Assembly: GCA_945897365.1 (NCBI GenBank)
Contig: CAMDFD010000009.1
Coordinates: 80,045-144,044 of the forward strand
Direction of reading: 5' to 3'
Length of the DNA: 64,000 nucleotides
Source of the DNA: Bordetella parapertussis
GTDB lineage: Bacteria; Pseudomonadota; Gammaproteobacteria; Burkholderiales; Burkholderiaceae_B
Part shown: positions 23,308 to 32,479 of the stretch, one piece after another
Numbering within the stretch: position 1 is the stretch's first letter
How the letters are laid out: each line of letters begins with the position of its first letter
The notes under the pieces: model-generated
Databases searched by the model: none
Told to the model about the DNA's origin: nothing
The model's input: the letters and a program-made list of their open reading frames with translations, nothing else
Position numbers and translations under genes: made by a program

Positions 23308-23897
23308 AAAACGCTTATGACGCATTGATCCTAGCCGGCGGTCGCGGTGCACGACTGGGCGGTAAAGACAAAGGCTGGATTATGTGGGGTGGCTTGCCAC
23401 TCGTTGAACACGCGCTTGCCGCTCTAGGCAAACAAGGCTCTGCCCCCGCTCGCATCCTGATCAGTGCCAATCGCAATGTTGATGCCTATCAGCAAACAGG
23501 ACATACTGTGGTGATCGACGAGCGTCCTGATTTTATGGGACCCCTTGCAGGCATCGAAGCAGGTCTCATGCGCTGTAAAAAAAATAATTTATTGGTGATT
23601 CCTTGTGACGCGCCACGCTTGCCTGCTGACTTGTTTGAAAAGCTTCAACAGGCTCTCACAGATCACCCACATGCAGTGGCCGCCTATGCGGTAACGTCCG
23701 AGTCAGCGCAGCCTCTGTGCTGCCTGCTAAAACCTTCAGTGGCGGGAGTGCTGGGCAAGCAACTCGATGCAGGACACGCTGCGGTGCAAACATGGCTGGA
23801 GACGCTGGACGCGATTTCGGTGCGCTTCGACAACGCCACTGCCTTTGCCAACTTCAACACTCCTGAAGCCTTTCTGGCACAGCGGAATTCTTCATGA
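23298..23897 (+). CDS. mobA: Molybdenum cofactor guanylyltransferase MobA
   Basis: MobA links GMP to molybdenum-molybdopterin to form the bis-MGD cofactor used by DMSO-reductase-family enzymes. The 199-residue protein has the nucleotide-binding start LILAGGRGARLGGKDKGW (GGxxxRxGxxK) and the Mg-binding region VIPCDAPRLPADL, where the usual SPCDxP is PCDAP. It overlaps both neighbours, so the operon is translationally coupled here. Confidence 0.94.
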   Translation: MEMKNAYDALILAGGRGARLGGKDKGWIMWGGLPLVEHALAALGKQGSAPARILISANRNVDAYQQTGHTVVIDERPDFMGPLAGIEAGLMRCKKNNLLVIPCDAPRLPADLFEKLQQALTDHPHAVAAYAVTSESAQPLCCLLKPSVAGVLGKQLDAGHAAVQTWLETLDAISVRFDNATAFANFNTPEAFLAQRNSS

Positions 23898-24376
23898 CTC
23901 AAGATCTTACACACTTTGACGCGTCGGGTCAGGCACATATGGTGGACGTGTCCCGCAAAGAACAAACGCATCGTCGTGCCGTGGCGCAAGGACGCATCAC
24001 AATGCAACCTGCGACTTTTATCAAACTGTCCCAGGGCGATGCGAAAAAAGGGGATGTCTTGGGTGTGGCAAGATTAGCCGGCATCATGGCGGCCAAGCAG
24101 ACGGGTGCTCTGATCCCTTTATGTCACCCTATTCCACTGACCAGTGTCACCGTTGATTTTATTATTGATTCAGAAAGCTCCTCCGTCACCTGTACCGCCG
24201 CCTCTGAAACGGTCGGACGCACAGGCGTCGAGATGGAGGCACTCACCGCTGCCTCAATCGCTTTATTGACGATTTACGACATGCTCAAGGCCATCGATCG
24301 TGGCATGGTGATCGATGGGGTCAAACTGTTGGAAAAGCATGGTGGTAAGTCTGGCTCTTGGGTGGCAGAGGCTTGA
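23894..24376 (+). CDS. moaC: Cyclic pyranopterin monophosphate synthase MoaC
   Basis: MoaC converts the MoaA product to cyclic pyranopterin monophosphate. The 160-residue protein shows LTHFDASGQAHMVDVS, GVARLAGIMAAKQTGALIPLCHPIPL, the catalytic region TVGRTGVEMEALTAAS and DMLKAIDRGMVIDGVKLLEKHGGKSG. It overlaps mobA by 4 bp and ends the operon. Its last about 100 bp are overlapped on the other strand by the run-on of a pseudogene. Confidence 0.96.
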   Translation: MTQDLTHFDASGQAHMVDVSRKEQTHRRAVAQGRITMQPATFIKLSQGDAKKGDVLGVARLAGIMAAKQTGALIPLCHPIPLTSVTVDFIIDSESSSVTCTAASETVGRTGVEMEALTAASIALLTIYDMLKAIDRGMVIDGVKLLEKHGGKSGSWVAEA

Positions 24377-25309
24377 CGTGAGTGTCCATGCAACAAGTAT
24401 TCAATTAAATCTTTGACGGGTCGAATCGAGTCACCAAACGGCAGCCGCCCCGCCCCTCGAAAAAATAATCCTTTTTGCACATCACCTTTGAGTGCGGCCA
24501 CAAGTTTCAAATCAATGCAAAACTGTCCTGCCTTGCTATTACCATCGCGTAATCCGCAATGAGTCAGGCAATCCATGCGCTGCGAACAACGTCTGGGGTC
24601 CGCCTTCGCACTTGCTTGCATTGTTGGTTCCTGACGTTGGTATTGACGTAACCAATGTGTCGAGACTGCCCGCATCGGTAGGCCTGCGACACTCATGAGC
24701 TCCACCATTTTTGAGGGGATGGCACCGAGCAATACGCGCTTGAAATCGATATGCGCATCGCCTTCTTCACTGACGGCAAAAGCCGTACCCAGCTGAACGG
24801 CATCAGCGCCAGCATTGATCCAATAACGGACTTTTTCATGACTATTAATCCCGCCAGCCAAAATCAGCGGCGGCGCATCTTGCCCGAGTCCAAGTTCGGT
24901 AAAAATGGCGTGACACTCCGCAATCACACGCTCAAACTCAAAGCGCTCGGCATGAATGTCTTCGATTTTGACTGCGCCCAAGTGTCCTCCGGCATAACCT
25001 GGATGCTCAATCACGATCGCATCAGGACAACGACCTTTTTTAAGCCATTTTTTCATCACGATCGCTACGCCACGTGACTCGGAGAGGATCGGGATGATGA
25101 TGATGCAAATCAATGCTGGCAGTCGTCCCGATCGCGTTTTCTCGCGCAACGGCACCCGCCAGTCGATGCGCAGAAACGCCCACACCCATACCACCTTGAA
25201 CGACTGGTGATAGAGAGCGACCAAGAATATCGAGGGTCTTAAACCACCTGTCCGTGGAGGGCAGCCAGTTTGAGAAAACAGATAAAGCTGAAGCTAATGT
25301 CGTTGTCAT
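24274..25309 (-). pseudogene. Nitronate monooxygenase (2-nitropropane dioxygenase family), internally deleted
   Basis: The N-terminal part (25309 to about 25070) reads LGRSLSPVVQGGMGVGVSAHRLAGAVARENAIGTTASIDLHHHHPD, the FMN-barrel start. The frame is then lost. The C-terminal half is found in another frame: IPILSESRGVAIVMKKWLKK, IVIEHPGYAGGHLGAVKI, LILAGGINSHEKVRYWINAGADAVQLGTAF. Roughly 80-100 residues of the middle are missing. The switch occurs in a CAT repeat, so both frames stay open across it. The C-terminus runs on past its normal end into moaC antisense. It is almost certainly non-functional. Confidence 0.85.
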
Positions 25310-25468
25310 GAGGATTTTCCTTGCATGACGGCTAAGTTAGCCTGATGAGGCGCTCGCTAGGGAGATGCCACTGAGCAATGTTTGATCTAGGACAAAGCTT
25401 GGTGAGTGATGACCTGTGGGCAGCACCCATTCAACACGTTGGGGCTAGTCATTTAAGCTTGATGCTGT

Positions 25469-25774
25469 TTATTTGAAATAACTTTCAATAAAGTGCTTAC
25501 CCAAGAAGCCCAACAACGCAAGCAAGGCACCGTAATGCGCGGTCATGAGCCAGAAAGTTTTCCGATCGATCTCCGAGCGTAACTCGGTCCGCACATCTGA
25601 GATGTCCTGACGCAGGGCGGCTTGTCCCTGAATCATGTCGACCCTCAGATCAGAAACTGCCTGACTGAGCTTGGCCATGCTGTGATCAAGACGCTCAATA
25701 CTGCGGTCAAGCCGCTCAATCAACTTACTGTTTTGCTCAACAATTAATTCAAGTGTGTACACGCGTTTTTCCAT
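25469..25774 (-). CDS. Coiled-coil protein with C-terminal membrane anchor (101 aa)
   Basis: No named family is certain. Residues 5-70 form a heptad-rich coiled coil with repeated IERLDxS / VSDLRVDMIQ units, and residues 76-93 (MTAHYGALLALLGFLG) form one membrane segment. The layout resembles small DUF1640-like or bacterial coiled-coil anchor proteins. It is monocistronic between the NMO pseudogene and the sulfatase. Confidence 0.7.
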   Translation of the reverse strand: MEKRVYTLELIVEQNSKLIERLDRSIERLDHSMAKLSQAVSDLRVDMIQGQAALRQDISDVRTELRSEIDRKTFWLMTAHYGALLALLGFLGKHFIESYFK

Positions 25775-25939
25775 CCAACAATCATAGATTTGAGTTTGAA
25801 TGATTTCTATTCGGAATGGTACGAAAACGCTGAATCATTGATTAAAAATTGAAAGCAATTGCAACAATTCACTGACTGAACGAGCAGGTAGTGCCTCGCT
25901 CCAGAAAGCGTTCGCGCAGTTGTCATGGCGCGAACGCCA

Positions 25940-27283
25940 TCAAGCTTTGGGTAAAAAATCATCCGGTGCGCCGGGCGGAATCGGTGGCGTATCTTTTAGC
26001 GTCGCCTGAAAAGCATTAATCATTTTTCGAATAGGCCCCCTCACCCAACCTTGGGTCGAGCTCACGTCTGTTTCTTCTTTTGGATCTTGAACGAGATTAA
26101 ACAAATAAGGCGTCTCCAAATGGTTAGCGCCTTCATTCGGCTCCTTTTCCCAAACAAAGTGCATTTTCCAGTCTCGCCACTTTGCCGCACGCATTTCATT
26201 CTTGATGAAATAAACAAATCCCTCGCGTGCTGAGTTTGGTGTTTCACCCTTGAGGAATGACGCTTGATTGACACCATCGATGGGACGATCCTGGGGCACT
26301 TGAACCCCTGCAACCGCGGCCAAGGTTGAGTAAATATCCACAACATGAAAGATTTCGTTAGAGACGACACCGGCAGGGATTTTGCCTGGCCAACGCGCAA
26401 TAAACGGAACCCTTAATGAGCCCTCCATCGAGGTGTGATAGGTCCCTGTCCACATTCCCGCACTTCCTCGCCAAGGACGTCGATACTCAGGACCGTTATC
26501 ACTCGCAAAAATAAATAAAGTGTTGTCCTGCGTTCCTGTCGCATGAACGGCATCAATGATTTGACCCACGCGCGCATCTAACTCAATCATCGAATCCGCA
26601 AAATCGCCCTTTTTTGTTTGACCTTCAAAGTCTCGATGCGGCAACGTTGGGAAATGCAATTGGGTGAGAGGAACATATAAAAAATAGGGATCATCTGCAG
26701 CGACTTTTCTGCGGATGAAATCACAACTTTTTTCAGTCAGCACGCCATCAATACGTCGGCGCATCTCTAAATCGTATATTTCTTTCTTTTCAGCCGGACG
26801 CCCCTTGAACCCTTCCATCACATATGGGACATCAACAACCTCAGGATCAAAGCCGACCTGCTCAGTGAACATACTTTCATTTGTTGTTCTTGGAATGCCG
26901 TACCACTCGTCAAACCCTTTATCCTTGGGGTATCGGCCTTCTTTGTCACCTAGATGCCATTTTCCAAACATGCCTGTCGCATAGCCGGCCTTGGACAATA
27001 ACTCGGCGATCGTGACCTCCCAGGGAATCAGTCCTTGCGGTAAACCTGCCGGTACGGACTGCAAGGCGCCTGTTCGAATAGGATGGCGTCCCGTCATCAA
27101 TGCGGAACGTGTCGGCACGCAGTCACTCTCAACGTTAAAGTTAAGCAACTGAATGCCTTGCTTTGCTAACGCGTCAATGCGAGGCGTGGGGGCACCACGT
27201 ATCGCGCCCCCGCCATAACAGCCAAGCTCCCCCCAGCCAAGATTGTCTGCAAGGATTAAAACAATATTGCTTTTCTTCATCAT
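25940..27283 (-). CDS. Arylsulfatase-type sulfatase
   Basis: This type I sulfatase hydrolyses sulfate esters using a formylglycine made from the Cys of C-x-P-x-R. Here the motif is SDCVPTRSALMTGRHP, with the follow-on TGRHPIRTG. The metal-binding start IVLILADNLGWGELGCYGG and FIFASDNGPEYRRPWRG are also visible. I start at ATG 27283 (MMKKSNIVLILA); a TTG at 27298 is possible. No export signal is obvious. It lies 27 bp from a Bug binding-protein gene on the same strand, suggesting uptake and desulfation of a sulfated organic compound. No maturase gene is seen. Confidence 0.9.
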   Translation of the reverse strand: MMKKSNIVLILADNLGWGELGCYGGGAIRGAPTPRIDALAKQGIQLLNFNVESDCVPTRSALMTGRHPIRTGALQSVPAGLPQGLIPWEVTIAELLSKAGYATGMFGKWHLGDKEGRYPKDKGFDEWYGIPRTTNESMFTEQVGFDPEVVDVPYVMEGFKGRPAEKKEIYDLEMRRRIDGVLTEKSCDFIRRKVAADDPYFLYVPLTQLHFPTLPHRDFEGQTKKGDFADSMIELDARVGQIIDAVHATGTQDNTLFIFASDNGPEYRRPWRGSAGMWTGTYHTSMEGSLRVPFIARWPGKIPAGVVSNEIFHVVDIYSTLAAVAGVQVPQDRPIDGVNQASFLKGETPNSAREGFVYFIKNEMRAAKWRDWKMHFVWEKEPNEGANHLETPYLFNLVQDPKEETDVSSTQGWVRGPIRKMINAFQATLKDTPPIPPGAPDDFLPKA

Positions 27284-27310
27284 TCGCCTGATTAGCAAAA
27301 CTGTTTGACG

Positions 27311-28288
27311 TTATTGAATTTTAATATTGAGCGTCGGTACGACCTGCTGCCAGGTGTTCACTGTTTTTTTCAAGAACGCATCAAACTGCTGGTAGTTCAA
27401 TGGTTTAGGAGTAATGCCCGCCGCAATCATCTTTTCACTGATGGACTTTTCTGAAAGTACCTTGATCAAGGCATCCGAGAGTTTTTGAATGATCGGTTGG
27501 GGGGTCGCAGCCGGTGCGACTAAACCGGCCCACTGCGCAAGTGCTATTTGCGGAAAACCCAGCTCGGTTAAAGTTGGTACGTCTGGAAGCACCTTTGAAC
27601 GCTGCGGCGTCGTCACCGCCAGAATGCGAACATTCCCAGCCTGTTGCTGCTTGAGCATTGGTACAAATCCCAAGACAGCCAAAGGGATCTGCCCACTCAC
27701 AATATCGTTAGTGGCTTGTCCACCACCTTTATAGGGTACGTGTACAAGCTTGATGCCCGCCAAGCTAGCCACCCATTCTCCAACGATGTTTTGAGATGAG
27801 CCGATGCCTGATGAGCCGTAGCCCAGACTACCGGGCTTTGCTTTAGCAGCATCAATCACTTGTTGAAAAGTGTTAAAGGAGGTCTTAGAGGACGTCGCAA
27901 TACTGATTGGCTGCTCACCAATCATCACAACACCCTGTAAACCGCTTTTAAATTTCCAAGGTAAATTCGGGCGCAGTACATCGAGCAGCGCAGCTGAATC
28001 AGAAGCAAGAGCGATTGTGTAACCGTCAGGTGGGGCCTGCACCGTTGCCTGCATGCCAATCGCACCCGAGGCACCAGGTCGGTTGTCAATCACAACAGTT
28101 TGTCCAAGGATTTTTGATAGCTCAGCACCCACCATCCGGGCCAAGGTATCGTTTGTGCCGCCAGCAGCTTGCGGCACGATGATTTTGATCGGCTGGTCGT
28201 TGGGCCAAGCCGCCTGAACCGCTGGGGCCAACAGCGTGAAAAAAGCGCTGATAAAAACGCTCAAGGCGAAAGGTGCTGTTTTGATCAC
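27311..28288 (-). CDS. Tripartite tricarboxylate transporter substrate-binding protein (Bug/TctC family)
   Basis: The 325-residue periplasmic receptor has a signal peptide (about residues 1-26, ending AVQA before AWPNDQPIKIIVP), the VPQAAGGTNDTLARMVG and IDNRPGASGAIGMQATVQAPPDGYT blocks and HVPYKGGGQATND. It is the first gene of a likely two-gene operon with the sulfatase and is divergent from a LysR regulator, the usual organisation for a regulated catabolic unit. Confidence 0.92.
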   Translation of the reverse strand: MIKTAPFALSVFISAFFTLLAPAVQAAWPNDQPIKIIVPQAAGGTNDTLARMVGAELSKILGQTVVIDNRPGASGAIGMQATVQAPPDGYTIALASDSAALLDVLRPNLPWKFKSGLQGVVMIGEQPISIATSSKTSFNTFQQVIDAAKAKPGSLGYGSSGIGSSQNIVGEWVASLAGIKLVHVPYKGGGQATNDIVSGQIPLAVLGFVPMLKQQQAGNVRILAVTTPQRSKVLPDVPTLTELGFPQIALAQWAGLVAPAATPQPIIQKLSDALIKVLSEKSISEKMIAAGITPKPLNYQQFDAFLKKTVNTWQQVVPTLNIKIQ

Positions 28289-28412
28289 GGAGGTTCCTTA
28301 TGACTGAATGGTGTCTGCAGTATAGGAGCGACCGTAAGAACTAAATATTCAATTATTTATATCTCATGATAACCTTTGATTATCACAAATTGAATGATGA
28401 TTGAGTAAAAAT

Positions 28413-29357
28413 ATGCATTCTGAACTCTCACTATCGCACATCAAATTTAGACATTTGATTCTGATGCAACATCTTGTTGAGTTTGGCAGCCTGCACAAAG
28501 CGGCTAAGCATTTGAGTATTAGTCAGCCAGCTGCGAGTGCCATGCTCAGAGAGTTTGAAAAACAACTTGGGTTGACTCTTTTTCTGCGAACAACGCAAGG
28601 CGTGATTCCTACCGAGGCTTCTAACATCTTGGCCAACCGCGGGGAAACCATCTTAAATGAGTTTGACGCACTCGTGCACGAGGTTAAACAGCTCAATAAA
28701 AATCTCTCTCCATTGCTGAGAGTCGGGGTCGTGCCGCAAGCTCTCTTTGCGTACCTGCCTCGAGCAACTGAGCTTTTTCGAGAGTCGGGCGGTGGAGCGA
28801 TCTCTATCCAGGAAGGCACGGCGAAGCACCTGATGCTCCAGTTATTTGAAGGCAAACTAGATTGCGTCATCGGACGTCTATCTGGGGCCTCCATGCCGTC
28901 CATGCACAAGACGGACGAATTAAATTTTTTTCCTCTCTACTCTGAAAGCATCTGTATTGTTGAGGGAACGAGAGAAAAGAAAAGAAGTAAAAATTCGTTT
29001 GAAGACTTAGCAAAGCGTGACTGGGTCTTACCCAGACCTGACTCAAGCTTGCGTCAACAACTCACCGACTCCTTTTTGCGGCGCGGCCTGATGTTGCCTC
29101 AGCCCGTCATTGAGACGACTAATTATTTTCAGAGTCTGACGATGCTTTCAAGTTCAAATTTATGCAGTGTGATTCCGCAGAGTGCGGCAAACATGCACGT
29201 CAAACTGGGCAACATTAGAATCATTAATATTCCCAGCGACCTCAAGCCTATGCCTGTAAGTTTCATCCTCAGGGCTTCAGCCAAAGACAATACTCAAGTG
29301 ATCAAATTTCGTGAAATTTTTACAGATCTTTCATCAGGTACAAACACAACGCCTTAA
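28413..29357 (+). CDS. LysR-type transcriptional regulator
   Basis: The 314-residue regulator has an N-terminal winged helix-turn-helix (FRHLILMQHLVEFGSLHKAAKHLSISQPAASAMLREFEKQLG) and a C-terminal type-2 periplasmic-like effector domain. It is divergent from the Bug-sulfatase pair with a 124-bp gap, so it is the likely regulator of that pair. I use ATG 28413 (MHSELSLSHIKF); a TTG 12 bp upstream is possible. Confidence 0.92.
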   Translation: MHSELSLSHIKFRHLILMQHLVEFGSLHKAAKHLSISQPAASAMLREFEKQLGLTLFLRTTQGVIPTEASNILANRGETILNEFDALVHEVKQLNKNLSPLLRVGVVPQALFAYLPRATELFRESGGGAISIQEGTAKHLMLQLFEGKLDCVIGRLSGASMPSMHKTDELNFFPLYSESICIVEGTREKKRSKNSFEDLAKRDWVLPRPDSSLRQQLTDSFLRRGLMLPQPVIETTNYFQSLTMLSSSNLCSVIPQSAANMHVKLGNIRIINIPSDLKPMPVSFILRASAKDNTQVIKFREIFTDLSSGTNTTP

Positions 29358-29377
29358 AAGTAAATTTATTTGCACGC

Positions 29378-30526
29378 TTACCGAGAGAGCAGTTCAACGT
29401 AGGCCTGATAACTGTAGCTGCGGTTCTTTTTCAGTCCGGTCATCTCTGTCACGATCCGAAGATCCTCTAAGACCTTTACTGCCGCTGTCGCAGTCGGGAA
29501 GCTTGTATCAAGTTGCTGACGGACGTGTTCAATGGTGAAACGTGGCATCATTGGCAACAACTCAAAAAGCCGGTAGCTCGCTGGGCCGGCTTTAGGGGAT
29601 TGCAATAGGCGTTTGCGGTCGATGGCAACAAGGCTTGCCACTTCAATGATGCTGTGCTCCGCATCAACAGCTGCAGTCGCAACACCCTCCAGAAAAAATA
29701 TGATCCACGACTCCCAATCACCTTCCGTACGGATACCCGACAACAAACGATAGTACTCAGACTGGTGTTGTTTAAGGTAACCACTAAGATACATTAAGGG
29801 CTCAGAGAGCAATCCCCAATCTTCAAACAAGGCTGCGATCAGCAATCGACCGATACGACCGTTGCCGTCAAGAAAGGGATGTATGGTTTCAAACTGCGCG
29901 TGAATGAGAGCCACTTTCACCATAGGTGGCAAATCACCCTCAGGATCATGAATATACCGCTCCATGTCCGCCAGCAATGAGGGAATGGTCTCAGGCGGTG
30001 GTGGCACAAAGATCGCGCGACCTGGCCGTGTTCCACCGATCCAGTTTTGCGATCTCCGCAATTCACCGGGTTGCTTGCCAGTTCCACGTGCCCCGTCGAG
30101 TAGCCGCCGATGGGCCTCGCATAATAACCGCACACTAATAGGCAGCCCTTTGGGATCACGCAACTGATCCTGCGTCCAACGAAAAGCACTAAGGTAATTC
30201 GTTACCTCTTCTACATCATCAGTGTTGCTCACTTTGAAACCAGCTTCTTCATCAAACAGATCGGTTAGCGTGGCCTGGGTGCCTTCGATCTGGGATGTGA
30301 GTAGGGCTTCTTTACGTATCGCGCTGTAAAGCAACCATTGCACAGAAGGCACTAAACCCGAAACACCCGCCAAGCGCGCGAGTGCAAGTTCGGCCTGACG
30401 ATTCAGATCATTGAATACATCGGGTGTCAAAGCTGGATCAAACGGAGGCAAAGAATAGGGAACAAAAGCTCTTACCGACTCACCCATCACCGTGGAAATC
30501 GAATAGGTACCCGTGGAGCGTTTCAT
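29378..30526 (-). CDS. Fic family protein (AMPylator-type)
   Basis: The 382-residue protein has the Fic core H-P-F-L-D-G-N-G-R-I-G-R at about residue 210. Before it lies a Fic_N-type region with SQIEGTQATLTDLF (about 74-87), which carries the inhibitory helix motif (S/T)xxxE(G/N) as SQIEGT and so suggests self-inhibition. A C-terminal winged helix (about 320-380) follows. Fic proteins transfer AMP to hydroxyl side chains; the target here is unknown. It is a single gene. Confidence 0.92.
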   Translation of the reverse strand: MKRSTGTYSISTVMGESVRAFVPYSLPPFDPALTPDVFNDLNRQAELALARLAGVSGLVPSVQWLLYSAIRKEALLTSQIEGTQATLTDLFDEEAGFKVSNTDDVEEVTNYLSAFRWTQDQLRDPKGLPISVRLLCEAHRRLLDGARGTGKQPGELRRSQNWIGGTRPGRAIFVPPPPETIPSLLADMERYIHDPEGDLPPMVKVALIHAQFETIHPFLDGNGRIGRLLIAALFEDWGLLSEPLMYLSGYLKQHQSEYYRLLSGIRTEGDWESWIIFFLEGVATAAVDAEHSIIEVASLVAIDRKRLLQSPKAGPASYRLFELLPMMPRFTIEHVRQQLDTSFPTATAAVKVLEDLRIVTEMTGLKKNRSYSYQAYVELLSR

Positions 30527-30639
30527 TTTTCAGCGACCTTTAACAAAGCATCGCCGTATTAAAGCACTCTTTAATATTATCAACAACAATTAAAGAGAAC
30601 TTTAATTAAGTCATTAAGCACTGCAATGCAAAGTACAAG

Positions 30640-30724
30640 TGGTGCCCCGAGCCGGAATCGAACCGGCACGCCCTTAGGCTGCAGATTTTAAGTCTGCTAT
30701 GTCTACCAATTTCATCATCGGGGC
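30640..30724 (-). tRNA. tRNA-Leu (anticodon UAA)
   Basis: Class II tRNA of 85 nt with encoded CCA. Acceptor GCCCCGA pairs with TCGGGGC; the anticodon stem GCAGA/TCTGC encloses CTTAAAA (anticodon TAA); a variable arm and the T-arm GCCGGTTCCGATTCCGGC follow. Confidence 0.96.
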
Positions 30725-30765
30725 AGGTAGTGAGGCACTATTGTATCCAAAAGCGCCGAACTCAT

Positions 30766-31125
30766 TTAGCCCTTGCAAGGAAAGCGGATGGGGAGATAGC
30801 GCAAAATCGAAGCAGCCGCCTTTTCCTGATGGAATTGGGGGTTGGCGATTGCCCAGCGAATAAACTCCGCCAGCACTTCGTCACGGGCTACGCCACCCGC
30901 AGGCAAACACACAGTTTTAGGGGCTTTGGGATCCTTTGTGAGTTCTGAGCCCTGATACACACCCTCGCCAAATCCATAGCAAAAGGTTTGTGCCTCGAGA
31001 TCGGTTCGGCTCTGGCAAAGATTGATCATGGCACCGAGCGACACATCAGACGCAGGGGTACTTTGCGCACTCGAAGCAAAAGGCAATGCGATCAACAGCG
31101 CGGTCGCTAATAATTTTTTAATCAT
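30766..31125 (-). CDS. Rap1a/Tai-like small secreted protein
   Basis: From ATG 31125 (MIKKLLATALLIALPFASSA, a clear signal peptide) the protein is 119 residues; the longer open frame upstream is GT-repeat shadow of the neighbouring gene. The mature part has four Cys (in NLCQSR, TFCYGFGEGVYQG, TVCLPAG, FPCKG) and the CxGFxxGV pattern of the Rap1a/Tai domain, known from type VI immunity proteins but common in unrelated periplasmic proteins. No type VI genes are nearby, so I do not assign immunity. Confidence 0.75.
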   Translation of the reverse strand: MIKKLLATALLIALPFASSAQSTPASDVSLGAMINLCQSRTDLEAQTFCYGFGEGVYQGSELTKDPKAPKTVCLPAGGVARDEVLAEFIRWAIANPQFHQEKAAASILRYLPIRFPCKG

Positions 31126-31168
31126 GACTGTATCCAAATAAATAAAGGAAGTTGGCCTGGAAGGACAA

Positions 31169-32434
31169 TTAGCGTCTAAATCCACCAAAGTGACCGCCAC
31201 CGAAGCTACGACCACCACCACCGAAGCGGTCACCGCCTCCGAAACGGTCAGCACTAAAGTCGCTGCGTCCCTGACGACCTAACTGATTTTCCTGGCTAGC
31301 TTCACGCGCGCGATTGGGACTACTACGATCCTGCGACCAATCGCTACGGGCCTGCTGGTTCATCTGGCCAGCCTGGCTACGTTCTTGAGGGGTCGCGCTG
31401 CGGTTAAAGGTATTTTGCGCGTTTTGACGGGCTTGGTCAGCACGCTGTTTGTCCGCAGGTGAGGCGTTATTTTTCCAATCATTCACAGCATTTTGCTGGC
31501 GAGAAATGTCGTTGCGGGTAATCGCACTGTGATTGCCTGCGCCATAGCGATTGTTCAGGGCTGAGTTGCCGTAGGGCACGCCGTCACGATGGGCGGGATT
31601 GTGGTCCCAAGTGCTGTCGTTACCAAGGCGGTCAGAACGCAAGTTCGAGGCAGAGTTAAAACGATTATTGAAATTATTAAAAGTATTGTTGTTGATGGAA
31701 ATGGAACCCGCGCCCCAGTGTGGTGTCGACCACAACGCAGCGCCCACTGCCATGCCAATACCAAAGCTCATCAACCCCCAACCTGGGTTGTAAACAGGAT
31801 AAGGTGGATAAGCAGGATAAGGCCAGCCTCCGTACACCATCATTGGGTTGTAGGTAGGGACGTACACCACTTGAGGATTCGCGGGAACGATGATGATGTT
31901 GGACTGGGCATCGCTCGAGACCGCCACCTGCGCGTTGGATTTAAGATTGCCGGCCTGTCTGGCCTTGGCGCGCAGGGCCTGCACCGCTTGCATCAGGTCT
32001 TTGGGCTGCGCGAGGTAGGCATCACCCAAGCTTTGTGTCCAGCTCAACTGGTTGCCCATCAGGTTCAAGGCATCTGGAAACGATACTAAAGACTTGACAC
32101 TGTTGTCCCACGTCTGCGGCTTGAGCGCATTTTGCAAGGCGTCGCCTTTCAAATGTGAATTGCTGCGCAACCAATTAGCCGCCTCGGCAACCTCGAGTGG
32201 ATAGGTTGAAGCCATCAGCATTTGAGACAACAGCGAATCTGGGTACAGCGCAATCGAAGACACCAGTGACTCGAGTTGGGGCAAGGTCTGATTCGCTGAC
32301 TGTGCGCTTGTCTGCGCAAACGCGGGCTGAGTGAAGGATCCACCGACCAGCATCCCACCCGTCGCCAACGTCAGTGCCAACGCCGTGGTCGCAGCCGATA
32401 ATGAAAATTGTCGCATTAAAGTTTTTTGCATCAT
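31169..32434 (-). CDS. DUF3300 domain exported protein
   Basis: The 421-residue protein has a signal peptide (about 1-41, ending PAFA) and a DUF3300 region (about 45-250) with LVSSIALYPDSLLSQMLMASTYPLEVAEAANWL and VYVPTYNPMMVYGGWPYP. The tail is low-complexity, Asn/Gln/Arg-rich and ends in a Gly-Phe-rich stretch (RFGGGDRFGGGG). Its function is unknown; the family is envelope-associated. Confidence 0.88.
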   Translation of the reverse strand: MMQKTLMRQFSLSAATTALALTLATGGMLVGGSFTQPAFAQTSAQSANQTLPQLESLVSSIALYPDSLLSQMLMASTYPLEVAEAANWLRSNSHLKGDALQNALKPQTWDNSVKSLVSFPDALNLMGNQLSWTQSLGDAYLAQPKDLMQAVQALRAKARQAGNLKSNAQVAVSSDAQSNIIIVPANPQVVYVPTYNPMMVYGGWPYPAYPPYPVYNPGWGLMSFGIGMAVGAALWSTPHWGAGSISINNNTFNNFNNRFNSASNLRSDRLGNDSTWDHNPAHRDGVPYGNSALNNRYGAGNHSAITRNDISRQQNAVNDWKNNASPADKQRADQARQNAQNTFNRSATPQERSQAGQMNQQARSDWSQDRSSPNRAREASQENQLGRQGRSDFSADRFGGGDRFGGGGRSFGGGHFGGFRR

Positions 32435-32479
32435 GTTTTCACATAAAAGGGTTTAAAAAAGTCATTCGACGACACCGCG

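Noticed and set aside
30766..31125. Type VI secretion immunity protein
   Set aside because: Only the Rap1a/Tai-like fold suggests it. No effector or T6SS gene is nearby, and the family is common in non-T6SS contexts.
31589..32089. 166-codon plus-strand ORF inside the DUF3300 gene
   Set aside because: Antisense shadow of a low-complexity coding region; no ribosome-binding site or domain.
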